Below are positions 27,541-40,650 of a DNA stretch of 64,000 nucleotides, piece by piece; position 1 is the stretch's first letter; each line of letters starts with the position of its first letter. This DNA comes from Linnemannia elongata (Eukaryota > Mortierellomycota > Mortierellomycetes > Mortierellales > Mortierellaceae). The position numbers were made by a program, and so were the translations under genes. Location: contig JAXBDG010000016.1 in the NCBI GenBank assembly GCA_036320915.1, positions 1 to 64,000 of the forward strand. Reading direction: 5' to 3'. Under the pieces are notes generated by a model. It saw only the letters and a program-made list of their open reading frames with translations. It searched no databases and was not told where the DNA came from.

Positions 27541-29323
27541 ATGAGAGTGACATACTCGTCAATTTTCATTGCTTTCACAGGACTAGCCAGGTAGATCATG
27601 GCTTCAACCTCAGCTGCGCCGTGCGTTGGATGAGAGTTACCCAGAGATGCGACAAAATGAACTAACAAGAAGTCTTACTTGGCTCAACGTGAGCTAGCTT
27701 GGCGGCGTCGGTGGATGCAGCAGCGGTGGAGGGTCGGCTTTTGCCAGCTAGCTTCCGCGGTCGAGTCACTCGAGGTAACCAAACGACAGCCACTCTGCAT
27801 GTAGTCGGGAACAAACCTGAGCATTGGAGAAAATTACGTTGACTACTATGTGATATATACTTAATCGTTCTTTTACTTTTTTTGTGGAATGAATGGAAAA
27901 CAGGTATCTCGTTGAAGACCAAGGTTTTGCTGGGTGGTGGACGCTACCAGACACAAATCGCCAAAGACGGGACCTTTGAGTTGTATGTGAGGGGCTCTAT
28001 GTTGGAATGCATGGATGGTGATGGAGGTATTGAGTGGAGAGGGTTCAGAATACTAAAACTCTTTTCTCCACTTGATTCTGTTTCTTCATGCTGTTCCATG
28101 TAGCCCCGATGTGCCCGTTGGAACATACATTCTGGAGGTTCAAAGTCCACACCTCGTCTACTCGCGGGTAAACACTTACTTTGCTTGAAAGGATATCACG
28201 AAACGAGAAAACATCATTCATCCTGCCAGGAGATTGAGTTGAAACTCACCAAACACGTCCGTCTTCGTTCCGGCAATGTATCCTCATTTAATAGGTGCGA
28301 GTGGTGGTGACCCATTCAGAGGTGGTGGCGATGCGAGTGAGCATCGGGGACCATTTCTCAAACGTCCCCCATGTCTTGCCCATGCCCCTCACTCTCAGAC
28401 CCCGTCCACGACCCATTCACTATATCGTAAGGCATTCTTTTCATTTTTGTTGTTGATGTTGTTGTTGTTGTCTAACGCGTTAGCGAAATTTTGCGCGAGA
28501 GGTTCATGGATCCATTTTTTTTTGGTTGGTTTCAAGAATGTCTTTCATTTTTTCTTCTACGTGTTTGTCTGTAATTCACATATGTCCTCTTCCTACGTCG
28601 CCACTAGCCTCCAGAGGGCCAGAAAGTAGTCGGATTCTTCAGTAACCCCATGATCCTTATGGCCAGTTTCAGCGTCATGATGGTAATTTTTTTTTCTCTT
28701 TCACGCGTTTTCTTGCCAATGGACATCTTATTCCCAGGAAATATACAATAACGAGATACAATGCATTCCTCCCGATAGCTGTTCATCATGCCCAAGATCA
28801 TGTCCAATCTAGGTAAGTCCTTCTCTGTCTTGCACAAGAAAGCAATGCGCCTACTGTACGTACCAATACCAACTGGAAGAAACACTAACAATTACATGGT
28901 GGTTCACTCCTTATGTAACAACGATATGCGAAAAAAGACGCGGACGCGTTGGACACCCTTCGATCATCGTACGACTTCTCAAGTCTGCCTGCACTGCCAC
29001 CCCAACATATGGGCCTGATGATGCCGCCACAGCACTTGTCCTCATCCTCCTCTAACTCCAATTCCTCACAAAAGCAGTCGCACCAAGTTTGCTCCATGGA
29101 AGACTCTCACTCCCACAACCCTTTCCTGAATCAACCTTCAGCCATCACTTACTACGGCGAAAAGAGCAAAGTCGACTTTGGGGTCCCTTCAGACAACAGC
29201 ACGGTGGGCACCAGCCACGGATTGTACCAGTCCTACCCTACCACCTTTGGTGACCAATGGGCGCAGCAACAATCAGCAGGAGCAGGAGGGGCTCTCCCTG
29301 TTCAGAATAAGAAGCAAAATTAA
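27541..29323 (+). CDS. emc7: ER membrane protein complex subunit 7 (8 exons)
   Basis: Exons 27541-27590, 27698-27774, 27904-27982, 28104-28167, 28295-28426, 28608-28682, 28779-28812 and 28938-29323 join to 298 residues with all phases closing. EMC7 is the beta-sandwich lumenal subunit of the EMC insertase. An N-terminal signal peptide (hydrophobic to about residue 20) is followed by VEGRLLP, VLLGGGRYQT, VPVGTYILEVQSP and VRVVVT, the conserved order of the family's lumenal domain. A membrane segment follows (GFFSNPMILMASFSVMM), then IMPKIMSNL and a cytosolic tail rich in Pro, Gln and Ser. Gene structure is unusually fragmented, with 34- to 80-nt internal exons and standard fungal splice sites. 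Confidence 0.85.
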
Positions 29324-29994
29324 ACCGGTGCGGACGCCCATTTGCTTTCTTTTGTTTTGTTCCCTTGTCATTTTCACCTTTTCCCACAGTAGCACGATAG
29401 CCAAGTAGTTGCTTATCGAAATACAGACATACAGACATACAAACATACACACATGCATACAAACGTACAAACATACATTAATAGCAATGAGGTGGGAAAT
29501 GATGATCTCTATTTCGAAAAAAAGAAAAAAGGCTGCGCAGATTACTAAAGAAAGAAGGAAGAAGAGTGAACAAAAAAGAAATGGATTGGGAAAGACAAAT
29601 AGGGCGAGCGAGAAGAGTAGAGTAAAAACAATCCATCAAACAAAAGTACGACTGGAGAGAAAGCAATAAAAAAGGAAGAGTCAAGAGCTGTAGGAAAAAA
29701 GTCAAGAACATGAACTGGAGCAGGAAGGAATGGGTCATCGAAGTTCATAAAAATATATGTGGGAGGAAAGGGACATCAGCAATAGGGTAAAAGGAATACA
29801 AAAAATAATAGACAATAGCCCCGTTGGTCGGTATCGTTTCTGCATTTCCCGCGTCTCCAGTCAGACAAAATTCTTGCTCAAAAGTCAGACTCACTTCCAC
29901 TCCAAATCATCCTACTCCCATGTGATTGTTTTTTAGGTGCTCGTCGCTGTTGTTTTCCATACGAGTTGTCGTGTGTGCATGCTCCTGAACGAGT
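29324..29994. other. Intergenic region between two 3' ends
   Basis: This is the convergent 3' space of emc7 (+) and rac (-). It holds CATA-type short repeats (29425-29475) and A-rich stretches. No gene is seen. Confidence 0.4.
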
Positions 29995-31414
29995 TTAGAG
30001 GATCAGGCACTTCTTCGACTTCCTTGTGGGCTGAACGGGGCAGAGGACGGCACGGATGGCCTCGTCAAAAACATTCTTGAGACCCTTCTGGGTTAATGCC
30101 GAGCACTCGAGGTAACGGACAGCCGAGATCTCCTTGGCCATCTGAAGTCCCTGGGGGTAAGTGATGGGCATCATGCGCTTCTCGCGCAACTTATCCAAGG
30201 TCTCCTTCTCCTCGCGCAAATCCAACTTGGTACCAACAAGAATGGTAGGGACGTTGGGGGCGTGATGGCTGATCTCAGGGTTCCACTATGAAAATGAAAA
30301 GTGCACATGAGTGGGTTTGTTGTGAGTACGTCATGTCTGTTATGGTTACGATTCCCTTGCAGCTCTCTTGTGGATGCTGCAGCTTTGTCTCCACGCCTGC
30401 CTTCAACTCCAGCAAGCGAGTTGTCCTGAAAGATAAGATTCCTGGTAAGCCGCTCTGTTGAAAAGTGTCATTCGATCACAGTCCTGATGTCCTGAATAGT
30501 ACTCCTGAACAATAAAAACTCCTATGAAGACATGGCCAGGGCAAGCATACCTTGGTCTTGACGTTCTCGAAAGAGGGAGGGGAGACGAGGGAGAAGCAGA
30601 TGAGGAAGACGTCGGTCTGGGGGTAAGAAAGAGGGCGGAGACGATCGTAATCCTCCTGTCCAGCAGTATCCCAAAGACCGAGGTTGATGGGCTTTCCATC
30701 GACCATGACATTGGCAGAGTAGTTGTCAAAGCTATTTGATTCCATACGAAAAGTGGTACATGGAAAAGTACGTTAGTGTTTGAAAATCCTTATAAGAGCT
30801 GATACTCCTTTGTGCCTATTGCCTTTGCAATTGATATCCATCTCCCATCTCTTTGCCTCCGTCTATATATCTGCTTCTGGTCCTGCCTTCTTACGGATGA
30901 CAACTCCATCCATCCAATCTCCTCTTTTCCACCTTGCCTCAATCTTTCCTTTTGGTATTTGGTCCTGTCTCCAACACGAGTGAATGGCTATCCATCTAAT
31001 CCCCTCTTCTCCGCCTGGCTTCTGCATATATCTCCAGTTTGCTGAATTTCGCAAGGAAATACCAGGAACGGACCGTTGCGTCTCCTGCTTCTTTCGTGCT
31101 TTTTCTTCCACCCCGTGAAGTGAAGTCGTGGTGTTCTCCTGTTGGTGTGACACGTTAGATCCTGGGGTAGTGCGAGCCATGTCCTGTCTGAGAGTGGATG
31201 TGCGTGTGGTCCTAGCATCAAATTGATATCACCCAGAGTCGCGTTTCTTGGGCGGTTTGCATCCAATTGTGGTGTACAAAGGGGTAAAGCAAAGTGTTCG
31301 AAGTTTTGACAAGGCAAAACAAGACCGTTATGATTTGTTTTGTGACCTACACAGTGGGGATGTACTCGCCGGGGAACGCGTTGGTTGTGTAACTGATCAG
31401 GAGACAAGTCTACA

Positions 31415-31464
<50 letters not shown>

Positions 31465-31806
31465 AGGATACAAAGAAATGCATGATGAGTACATTAAAGA
31501 GAGATACGCAAAAGGTAAAACGAAAGGGAGAAGTGTGGGTACAGAAGGAAGGAAGTGTAAAACAAAAGAGAAAAAAAAAAGGCGAGAAGAAGGCTGGATG
31601 TGATTGGTCCAATTGGACAGCGGGTTGGATGGGATGCGCTTCTTTTTTGTCGTTCTTTTTCGGTCGGGGGAGGAGGAGGGAAGGGGAAAGGAAGGATAAA
31701 GAACGAAGGTAGCGACGACAGCTTATTTCCCTCATTGTAGAGTTGGAGGTCAAGGCACAAAGAGCACAAGCGAAAGTCAACGGCAAACACACACACACAC
31801 ACACAG

Positions 31807-31886
<80 letters not shown>

Positions 31887-32507
31887 CTCTCTATCCAGCT
31901 TTGACTTTTCTGCGCCGAGAAATAAAATAAATAAAATAAAAAAAAGCATTCTCCTGGCAAAGTGACCAAGCGACTGTTTACCTTTCCGACGGCACCGTCT
32001 AGTTATAACAACAGCAGCAGCAAGTAACAGGAGTAACGAGAAGGCAGACAAACATGAAGAATAAGCGTTAGTGTTTTCTTCTTTTTTTCGATCAATACTT
32101 TATGGATGAGTGTTTGGTTCCGAGATGATGTTGTAGATGGAGAGGAGATGACGATCATAGAGACGAGAGGCTGTAAGTGAGAATGGGGGTGCGGTTTGGT
32201 TGCGACAGCATAGGAACGAGTAAGGTAGCTGGGTAGGCGTGGATAAGTCGAGTGTGTGTTCCCCGCCTCCCGGGCTGGCTTGACTGTCGCAGTTCGCTGG
32301 TTGGAGTTCAGGAATAAAATAATAAGGATGGATCCAAGCCGAGGGAGAGTTCGTATCGAATTGCTGCCTTGTCTTGTTCCCTGTAGCCCTGCTGAAAGCA
32401 GGGTGTCTCTCTTCCTTGGTAAGTGTGTCGATACGAGTGTGTGTGGTGAGAGTATGTGTGGTGAGAGTGTGTTTACCTCCGACGACAACACACTTGATGG
32501 CCTGCAT
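29995..32507 (-). CDS. rac1: Rac-type Rho GTPase (5 exons)
   Basis: In coding order the exons are 32507-32477, 31998-31982, 31409-31351, 30731-30551 and 30285-29995, totalling 192 residues, exactly the usual Rac length. The P-loop GDGAVGKT is split over exons 1-2, the effector loop YIPTVFDNY over exons 3-4, and DTAGQ, GTKLDL and SAL are all present. The C-terminus is basic and ends CLIL, a CaaX box for geranylgeranylation. [22 protein letters not shown] and the ITYPQG segment favour Rac over Cdc42. Rac switches actin polarity, NADPH oxidase and hyphal growth at the plasma membrane. Exon 2 is only 17 nt. The introns are long for this region and filled with GA repeats. Confidence 0.92.
31418..31880. 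repeat. GA/CA microsatellites within rac introns
   Basis: (GA)n runs lie at about 31418-31461 and 31811-31880, with (AC)n at 31787-31804. They are purely repetitive; long Ser/Leu frames read through them are artefacts. Confidence 0.85.
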
Positions 32508-33604
32508 GATTGAGAGAGTGAGTGAGTGAGTGGAGGTAAAAAAGAAAAGGAGAGAGTGAAAGAGAGAGTGTGTGTGTGTGTGTTGGTTGTGTGTGTGTAA
32601 GAGATGGTAGGGAAAGGGGCAACAAAGAAAAGGAAAAGGAAAAGAAAAGAAAAGAGAAGAAAAAGATGATGAGTGTGTTCTTTGTGTCCGTTTTCTTTGT
32701 GTGTCTCTTCTTATCCTTCCTGTCTTGCTGCTCTCACTGCTGTCTGGTGTCCTGTACTGAATGTATTCAATTTCCTTTGTATGTAAGTTTTTGAGCACTA
32801 CTTGGATCCTGAGCAGAATGTACTCTGCCTCATATGCATGCAAAACAATACAACGTGCAGGTAGGCAGACAGGACAGACAAACAAACAAAACAACAAAAC
32901 AAAACAAAACAACGACAGCAACAAAACAGCGAGAGGTAGAGAGAGAGAGAGAGAGAGAGAGCGAGACATACGCCCTGACCATGTCACTGCCTCAACAAAC
33001 AAAGGTCAAAAGGGGTGAGTGAAATAAACACAAAGAAAGAAAAAAGGGGACCCTGGATCTGGATCTGGCGGGTGAACGAGAACTAACTATGTGCTCCAGG
33101 CAGAGACAGGCAGAGCAAGATGAACATAAAACACCATTGGGCAACTCTCACAGTTCTCTGTTTCTCTCCTCTCCCGCTGCTTTGCCTTCGCCCTTCCTTG
33201 TTCTCCTCTCCCTCCCTTTTTTTTTTTTATTTTTTGGTTTGGTTTGTTTGTTTTTTTTTCTGTTTTCCCCCTCTCTTCTATTTTTTTTTCGTTCCTTTGT
33301 TGCTTTGCCTTTCTAACATCCCCTTGGGGTCCAGTCCACTTCAGAGGCGATGGGCCCTATCCCTAGGCGAAAGCTGAATCCTTTGGGCCTCTGAAAAAAA
33401 AAAAAAAAAAAAAAAAAAAATCGTCATGGTAAATAATTCCATCGTAAGAACAGCACTCCAGATCCATTTCACACTACGCCCAACTATCTGTTCCTGAACT
33501 GGCGGTCATTCTTTGTTCTCTTCTTTTCGCTCTACTTTACTTCACCTTTTCTCATCCTCAAAAGCCAAAGAAAAAAAAAAAAAAAAAAAAAAGAAAAAAA
33601 AGTG
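32508..33604. other. Divergent promoter region, rac and alg10
   Basis: Repetitive sequence: GT, GA, AAAC and poly-T/poly-A tracts (33393-33420, 33571-33600). No gene is seen. A hairpin with an A-tract lies at 33342-33420 and is listed separately. Confidence 0.4.
33342..33420 (+). repeat. Short hairpin followed by A27 tract
   Basis: TTCAGAGGC and GCCTCTGAA form a 9-bp stem around a loop of about 36 nt, followed directly by a pure A-tract. This resembles the 3' end of a retrotransposed small RNA, but no internal Pol III boxes were identified. Confidence 0.4.
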
Positions 33605-35698
33605 ATGCCGGGCAACTCAACCCCCACGACCATCGTGGCGCTCCATCTTTCTGTCCTCATCACCATCTCTGTCATCTGGAACAGGATGGTCCCTCAACCG
33701 TACATGGTACTTTTAGAATAGACACGTTACAAGGGACAACCTAACGCGAGTATATTAAGAAATATCAACCGAACAATTGGCCCATTATCAATATGACCCC
33801 GATAGGACGAGATATTCCACATCCCACAGGCGCAGCGGTATTGTCAAGGAGACTTCTGGACATGGGATCCCAAACTGACCACCCCTCCTGGACTGTAAGA
33901 CACATCAGATACACGTCAAAATGGTTCGATTTCCCACGCGTGTCCAAACGAAGTATCACCTTCGAGACAAAACTGACTGAACTATGGTCTTTTCACTCGT
34001 GTACACTTTCTAGATACGTCTTAAGCAACATCCTACTCGCAGCACGGAGACCCCTATGCTCAACCTTCCTCCTCCGCCTCACCAACCTAAGCTACACGTT
34101 CATGATCCTCTTCACAGTTGCGTCTTTGCTGAAATTGATTCACCCACATATCACCCGACAGGAGCAACTCCATTCGGCCGCAGTGATCATTTGTTTCCCT
34201 ATCCTTTGGTTCTTCAATTTTTTGTATTATACCGATGGCGGGAGCTCGGCCTTTGTCCTTCTCTCTTGGCTTGCTGCCAAGAAGAGACATCACCTCCTCT
34301 CAGCCTTGGTAAGGGTTTGACTGAATGAAACAGCCTGTCGACTTCAAAACGATGGTACATAGACTATGATTCTGCTTGGATCTAACCTCCAACAACAAGG
34401 ATATTAACATAAAAATGATCCTAAACTAATAGGGATCGGCGGTGGCAGTGACATTCAGGCAGACAAACATCATCTGGTCGCTCTTTATTGTCGGGACAGC
34501 ACTCTTGGAACTCTCGACGCCCGCCGAGCGTCGGCGATTTGATCCAAAGGCAGCATTTGTACAGTCGCCATCGCAGCTAATTCATGCTCTGACGGGGTTC
34601 ATCCAGATGTTAGTCTCCAAGTTCACAAGGGTTATCACCATCTCCTTGCCCTATCTGGGACTCTTGGCTGGTTTTGCAGCGTTTGTCAAGTGGAACGGAG
34701 GCATCGTCCTTGGTAAGCACTTTACATTTATGTTTGCTACGCGCATTTTGGTTAATTGCCTAGAAGGTATTACTTACCCTCGTGCATTTTATATAGGTGA
34801 TCGCTCAAACCATATCCCGTCAATGCATGTGGTACAACTGTTTTACTTTGCGATATTTTCGGCAGGAATGTCAATGTTTGCTATCCTGGGTGTAGTCCCT
34901 GTGGCCCGTCTCATCAGGAGACCTACTTTTAAGTACATACTGCTACCTTGGCTCCTCGTATGCTCCATGCTCAATTTAGTCCGCAACACTAACGAGCTGT
35001 CTATTACGCGATTCTCTATCCTTGTAGGTCTTCCTTGGTCCTTTTGACTGTGGCCTCCATTATGGCTCTCTGTGTTTACAAATTCACGTAAGTCTCTATT
35101 CCATGCGTTGTCGTACTGAAGGCTACCAAACTCCAAAAATAATCGTGAAACTGACCAAAAATCACATTTTTCCTGCATGGCTCTGTTGATACATACAATA
35201 GAAATGTGCATCCGTTCCTGCTGGCAGATAACAGGCACTATACATTTTACATTTGGAGACTCATGTCGCGCTATAACGGGATCATTCTCTATGCATTGGT
35301 GCCTGCTTACATAGCAGCAGCATGTTTCTGCTGGCAAGCCCTTGGTAAGGCAGCATTATCCTCGTTTGCCATGCGCTCATATGCACCGGCTCACCTGCGT
35401 TCAGGTATTAATACTTTTGCTTTTTTTTGGTCCGATAGGCACTGAGCAAACTATTCTGTGGGTTGTGATCTACGCAGTCGCGACGATGTTGACATTGATC
35501 CCATCGCCGCTATTAGAGTTCCGTTACTTTATCACACCCTATTTGATCTACCGAATCGCCATGCGTCAACCCAGAGGAGTGTGGCTGTTTCTGGAACTGC
35601 TCTTCTACACAGTCATCAATGCGGCGACAGTCTGGATGTTCCTCAACAAACCCTTCCGGTGGGCCCATCAGGAAGGCGTTCAGCGATTCATGTGGTAG
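33605..35698 (+). CDS. alg10: ALG10 alpha-1,2-glucosyltransferase (8 exons)
   Basis: Exons 33605-33706, 33806-33894, 34014-34308, 34433-34712, 34797-34932, 35028-35087, 35202-35344 and 35439-35698 join to 454 residues. ALG10/DIE2 adds the third and last glucose to the dolichol-linked oligosaccharide in the ER lumen, using Dol-P-Glc. Family signatures are [13 protein letters not shown] after the first membrane segment, [37 protein letters not shown] and [14 protein letters not shown]. Multiple hydrophobic segments fit the polytopic GT59 family. Several exon ends use gtacat- or gtaag-type donors. Start and stop are well defined. Confidence 0.92.
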
Positions 35699-35829
35699 AA
35701 AACATTCTTCCTTTGCTGGTTCAAAGAAAAAAAAAATGTCATTTTAGATCACCTCATTGGGGAAATAGGATGAAAGTAATGATACATTCTATGAAGAGGC
35801 CAAAAAAAGCGCTATGAAGAGGCTAATGT

Positions 35830-37237
35830 CTAGACGTGACGGGGCAACATCTGGGGTGACTTTTTGACTGCTGGTGGCCGCCTCATCAAAATGTAGAGCA
35901 TTGCTGTCGTTGCCACACAAAGCGAGTACCTAATACCAAGATGAGAAGGAGGATTAGTAACGCAATCATTCTCTTGAGATCCACAAATAAAAGCGAGCCC
36001 GTTCATATCAATCTCGCGAACATACCATGTAACGATATACTCTTTGTGGTGGTTACGAAGTTCGACGACTGGCGAGCGTCCAACGGGAATATCCTTGTCA
36101 ATCAATTCTGACTTGATCAGATGAGCAGGCGTATCTACGAACAACAGACATACAGCAAGGGCGATTCATGATTAGTCCTTGTCAACAAAAAGCAAGAGCC
36201 CAATGACGAATAGCGGTAGGATCCTGAGACATACCAAGAATCATTTCGACGACAACGGGCTGAGATTCGGACTGTTTGGCCATGGCCTCTAGATCGAGCG
36301 AGTACCATTCGTTCTTCTCGGGGTTGTTCTCAGGGACGAATGAGGATGCCTTTTGTTCGCCTGATCTCAACAATCCTTCCAATGTCACCTCTCCTTCTGG
36401 CAGACCATCCAAGCGTGTAGACTGTTCCTTCTTATCCCGTGGCACCCATCCTCGTCTCACAAGGATCTTTGATCTAGTTCAGGTGATACAGTCGATTAGT
36501 TCTCATTTCAAGGTGTACATAGATCTGATAAACATACTTCCAAATGGTTCAGGTGGTGGCTGAGTGTGTACCCATTAGTGCGTTCAAAGGGGGTAATCAA
36601 AAAGTAGCCAGGCTGTCCGTCGCCCCTTGTCCTTGGTCCCAGAAGAATCTCCTGATCGTGTCTGAACTTTCCAGCGACCTTGACCTTGCGATACTCAAAA
36701 TCCTCGACTGCGCTCAAGCTATTTATTTGACCGGGTCAAGGAATGACAAACGATATGTTAGAACCGCCTATGCATTTTTTTTCCTGCAGAGAAGAAATGC
36801 TTCAGATATATCCTGAAATGAGGAGCATACTTGACTTTGCGAGGGAGGGGGATGGCATCGAGGGACATTCTATCCTCAAGATTCTCGATCAAATCGACCT
36901 TCCATCGCAGTCGCTGGACCTGCCAAGTACCGAGTCCAAATGTGATGATCGGGCACAGGGCCAGTCCAATAGTGACAGGGCCCCAGCGCCTCCGGCCAGA
37001 TTGAGTCCTTGATGATTGGTGAAGGGTGGTGTAAAACTTTTGTTGGTAGACTCGTGAGAGATCCTGTAGCGCCGGCTGCTGACCAAGACGGGTCAAGGTC
37101 TTGAAAGATTGGAATGGGGCTAGCGTGATGGTGCTGATTGTCGTTGTTGAGGGTGTTCTGGAATTGAATCCTGTTGTCAACCTCCGTGCTTGTTCATGGA
37201 GCAATGATCTTGCCCTTGGCATCCATGTTGGGACCAT
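35830..37237 (-). CDS. surf1: SURF1 cytochrome oxidase assembly factor (5 exons)
   Basis: In coding order the exons are 37237-36831, 36718-36572, 36473-36235, 36134-36026 and 35929-35830, totalling 333 residues. SURF1/Shy1 is an inner mitochondrial membrane protein that helps mature Cox1 and its heme a site. It begins with an Arg/Ser/Thr-rich presequence and has a first membrane helix at about residues 86-106 (GPVTIGLALCPIITFGLGTWQ, with the family's GTWQ-x2-R). Further conserved segments are FEYRKVKV, LLGPRT, ITPFER, KILVRRGWVP and EYIVTWYSL leading into the second helix. The gene is convergent with alg10, with stops 131 bp apart. Confidence 0.92.
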
Positions 37238-37523
37238 GGCTGACTCTGTGAATAAATGTAGAGATTCAAGCTACAAAAAAAAGGAGGTACTGAGCTCGGT
37301 TTGAACCGCAAGGTGAGGGCGGAAAGGAATTAGCGCCAAGTGACTTGCTTTTTCATCGAACTTAGGGGTGGAACTTCTTTTAGATGACTTCTCCTCATCC
37401 TTCAACACACGACAACACATTTTACTCTTCAGACAAGAGACGAACGAGCACTTAAGAGGAACAGGTCAAGGAAACCCATAAAACAGAAGCTGTGACACTT
37501 TCTCACCTGAAAGAACAATACCC
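37238..37523. promoter_or_regulatory. Divergent promoter, surf1 and UBX gene
   Basis: A 286-bp spacer between two divergent starts. No gene is seen. Confidence 0.4.
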
Positions 37524-39941
37524 ATGTCCACGGAAGACAACAACTCACCATCGCTTGCAAGCCCATGGTTCGACGGGTCGGTCGCAGTTGCCGTCCAGAA
37601 GGCAAACACCGACGGCTCCGTTCTCATGGTCTGCCTCGTGCAAGGTATCAAGGACGTTTTCATAGAGAACTTGCTCGATTGATAACCCGCACCATGAAAA
37701 AGGAAACCTACAGCTATCTAAAAGCAAGCCAGCTGACAGATATTTCACTCCAAATTGAATAGACAACATTGAAGGTAGTGACAGCCATATATTCGAGAGT
37801 CGATTCACCAACGAGGCTGTCGCCACCGAGCTCGCAGGAATGAATCTCATCCCCTTGAAACTCGTCAAGCACTCGACCGACGGCATGATGTTTGGCCAGA
37901 TCTGTAAGTCCCCCCCCCTTCGCGATCCTTCTCACACGCGGCGTACTCGTTGATTGACAAGTGACTGAGGCCTTGTCGGACATTCAATGCGGGATACTCA
38001 CTACATTTTTTTTATTCTTCTCATGGATGCATACAGTCCCTATCATGGTGGTGCCGGCACTCTACTTGATTCGAAACGGGATGTTATCAGACTTTATGAA
38101 CAGCTCTGTGGATCCCGACCAGATGCTGGAGAGGATTCGAAAGGCAGTTGCTGGACATTCGCAGATCCCTCCTCCACCTGCCCCAGTCACTCCTACACCC
38201 GCTGTGGCATCAACCCCTATTTCACCAGCAGTTCCTGCACAGGCTCCTGCCTCGCCTGCTCTGACGGCTCAACCTACAACTGCAATCTTAGAATCAGTTT
38301 CAGCTAGCGTCACCTCCACTCCCTCTGCTCCTGTGCCCACTCCTGCTGCCGAAAGTCAAGCACCCGCAATTGCTTCATTTGGCTCATCATCACCATCTCC
38401 TTCAACCAGGAATGCGCCTGCCAGAAACGCCAACCAAGCCGAAGCGTGAGTATCACTCTTTGCATCGTCAAGGTGACTGAAAGCACCTTTGAGTTCACTC
38501 GCCTAACAACAATCTTTCATTGCATCCCTAATAGTCTGAAGGAATTGATGAAGGAGCGCAAGTTGAAGCGGGAAAAGGAAGAAAGAGAAGTATGGGGACT
38601 ATTTTGTGCTCCTGGATCAAACGGACGTTTTTGACAACGCAAAGACTAAAGCTCTATCATCTTTTGAATCACGATTCCAGGCTGAAAAGAAGCGCGAACT
38701 TGACAGGCGGTCGTCCAGCAAAACATTGACAGAGGCGCAAAAGGACCTGAAGGAAAAGCAGGCCAAGAAACTCAAGGACCAGATCGAAAAGGATAAACGA
38801 GAGGAGATTGAGTACAAGAAACGCGTCAAGCAGGCTCTGGAAGAGGACAAGGCTCGCCGCAAGGCTGAACGCGAAAGGGCACAGGCTGCCGTTGCTGCTT
38901 CTGCAGCTCAGAGCAGTCCTCTTGACTCGCCTGTAGAGCTGCCCTCTGACATACGTGCGCAAAACTCGGGACTTTTGGAAGCCAGAAATGATGCAGCACC
39001 AGCTCTTGCATTTGAGTCAAGTCGACTCAACATTCGCCTCTTTGACGGATCCAGTATCCGCAACACCTTCAAAGCTACTGATACCCTTGAACAAGTCCGC
39101 GCCTGGATCAATGCCGTACGTTTATTACTCTCTGTCTGTTCACTGGGCGGCATCTTTGTCACGCACAGTTGTATGCGAATGTTTTGTTAACACTTTCCCT
39201 GCTTCTATATTTCTGACATGTAGAACCAGGAAGGCAACGAGGACGCTTATAATATTGCGGAGTTCATCCCCTCGAGGACGTTCACAGATGAGTCAAAGAT
39301 GCTTCGTGACCTCGAACTCTGCCCCAGCGCCACCCTCGTTCTCAAGGTACACGTCCTCTCATTGTTACTGGAATCTGAACCTTAGCCTCAGTGAAAAATG
39401 ATCAACACACACACTCACTTCTTTGAATTGGTTGTGATATAATAGAGAACGGCTACGTCGTCGTCAGCTTATGGAGGATCGGGAAACGGCGCAGTACCAA
39501 CACTGATGGGATATGGCTTGTCAGCATTGGGACTCGCAGGGAAGCTGGCATCCTCTGCCTACAACACTGTCTCGTACTACAACCCTCTGTCAGCAGCGAA
39601 CGCTATCCCCCCAAGCAGCTCTACTGGTAGCAGCAACAGTAGTACCAATACTCCAGGTGCTCACTCATCACAGTCAGCGGCGTAAGTTTTTTTTTTTTCG
39701 ATCGTTGTGTGTCTGAAATTGCTGCTACTTTCTGTTGGCGGTGATGCTGACAATATTTTTTTCTTTAATTTTTGCCGGTGATGATTAGAGACAAGAAGAA
39801 GGACAGAGAGACAAGCTACAACGGGTGAGTGCTTCTGTGAGGCGAGGGGTTGAACAGCTACGACGATGGCCATTTTGTAATCCTTATTGTATTAACCGAA
39901 TGCCCCATTTTGATAATAGGAACTCGACAAGTCTGGAGTAA
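37524..39941 (+). CDS. UBX-domain protein, UBXN4/erasin-like (9 exons)
   Basis: Exons 37524-37644, 37763-37903, 38037-38445, 38535-38589, 38681-39115, 39224-39346, 39446-39681, 39789-39824 and 39920-39941 join to 525 residues. The N-terminus is a thioredoxin-like UAS-type domain (AVQKANTDGSVLMVCLVQG to YLIRNG). A Pro/Ala/Ser linker and a Lys/Glu/Arg coiled helix follow. Then comes a UBX domain: SRLNIRLFDGSSI, a long helix, and AEFIPSRTF to LCPSATLVLK. UBX domains bind Cdc48/p97. In UBXN4 this arrangement recruits p97 to the ER for ER-associated degradation. The C-terminus here is Gly/Ser/Asn-rich, and I do not see a clear membrane hairpin, so ER anchoring is unproven. Confidence 0.85.
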
Positions 39942-40650
39942 GAAACAACGCAACCGTAGCTAGTTCATGAACAACCTTTAATACAGCCCATTTGAAACCA
40001 GCACCATCATGCTAAGATATTTTTTGTCTTCACTTTATTTGAACAAGGGAGGCATTCTAGCTGTGGCTCGCCGTCAGTCTATGGTTCTCACTGAAATGAG
40101 ACAACTCGTAGTGCAGGGCACACTACCAGAAAGTCGTGAGCCGAATGTCCCCCCTCCCCAGAAATTAAACCTGCAAAAATATCTGGACTTCTTTTTCTAT
40201 GCAATACTCGACACACAACAACAACGCGACAGATATCACTATCAATATGGCTACAGGACGAAACAAAAGTAACAACAGTCACTACAACAGCACACCGCTG
40301 AAAAGGCAGCGACCGCCGCCTTAGTGAACGTACACCACCACGCACAACAACAGGTCATCATCAAAGCACATCCACATGCGTCTCTCAGTGCTTGCGCAAA
40401 GGCGTTTTACAACCAGTTCTCTTTCAAGGACCATTGAAGCACCACTGACGCCTTTCGTGCAAGTCTGCGCGCCATCCAAAAGAAACATGACTAGGCCGCT
40501 GAGCTTCTAAAAGATGTCGATGTAAAGTGAAATGGATCTATTATTTTCTTTCACCTTGTCAGGTCCTTGGTAACGTGTCAGACTAACTCTTCTCGATATT
40601 AATTAGCTTCCTATTCATACTCAGCAGAATTCCGGAAAGAATAAAAACTT
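39942..40650. other. 3' flank and unassigned sequence
   Basis: No convincing gene. Short frames near 40009-40272 may belong to the decayed locus that follows. Confidence 0.35.

Noticed and set aside
31397..32051. Long Ser/Leu-rich open frames on the (-) strand
   Set aside because: They are created by reading GA/CT microsatellites in rac introns; a conserved Rac exon structure explains the region.
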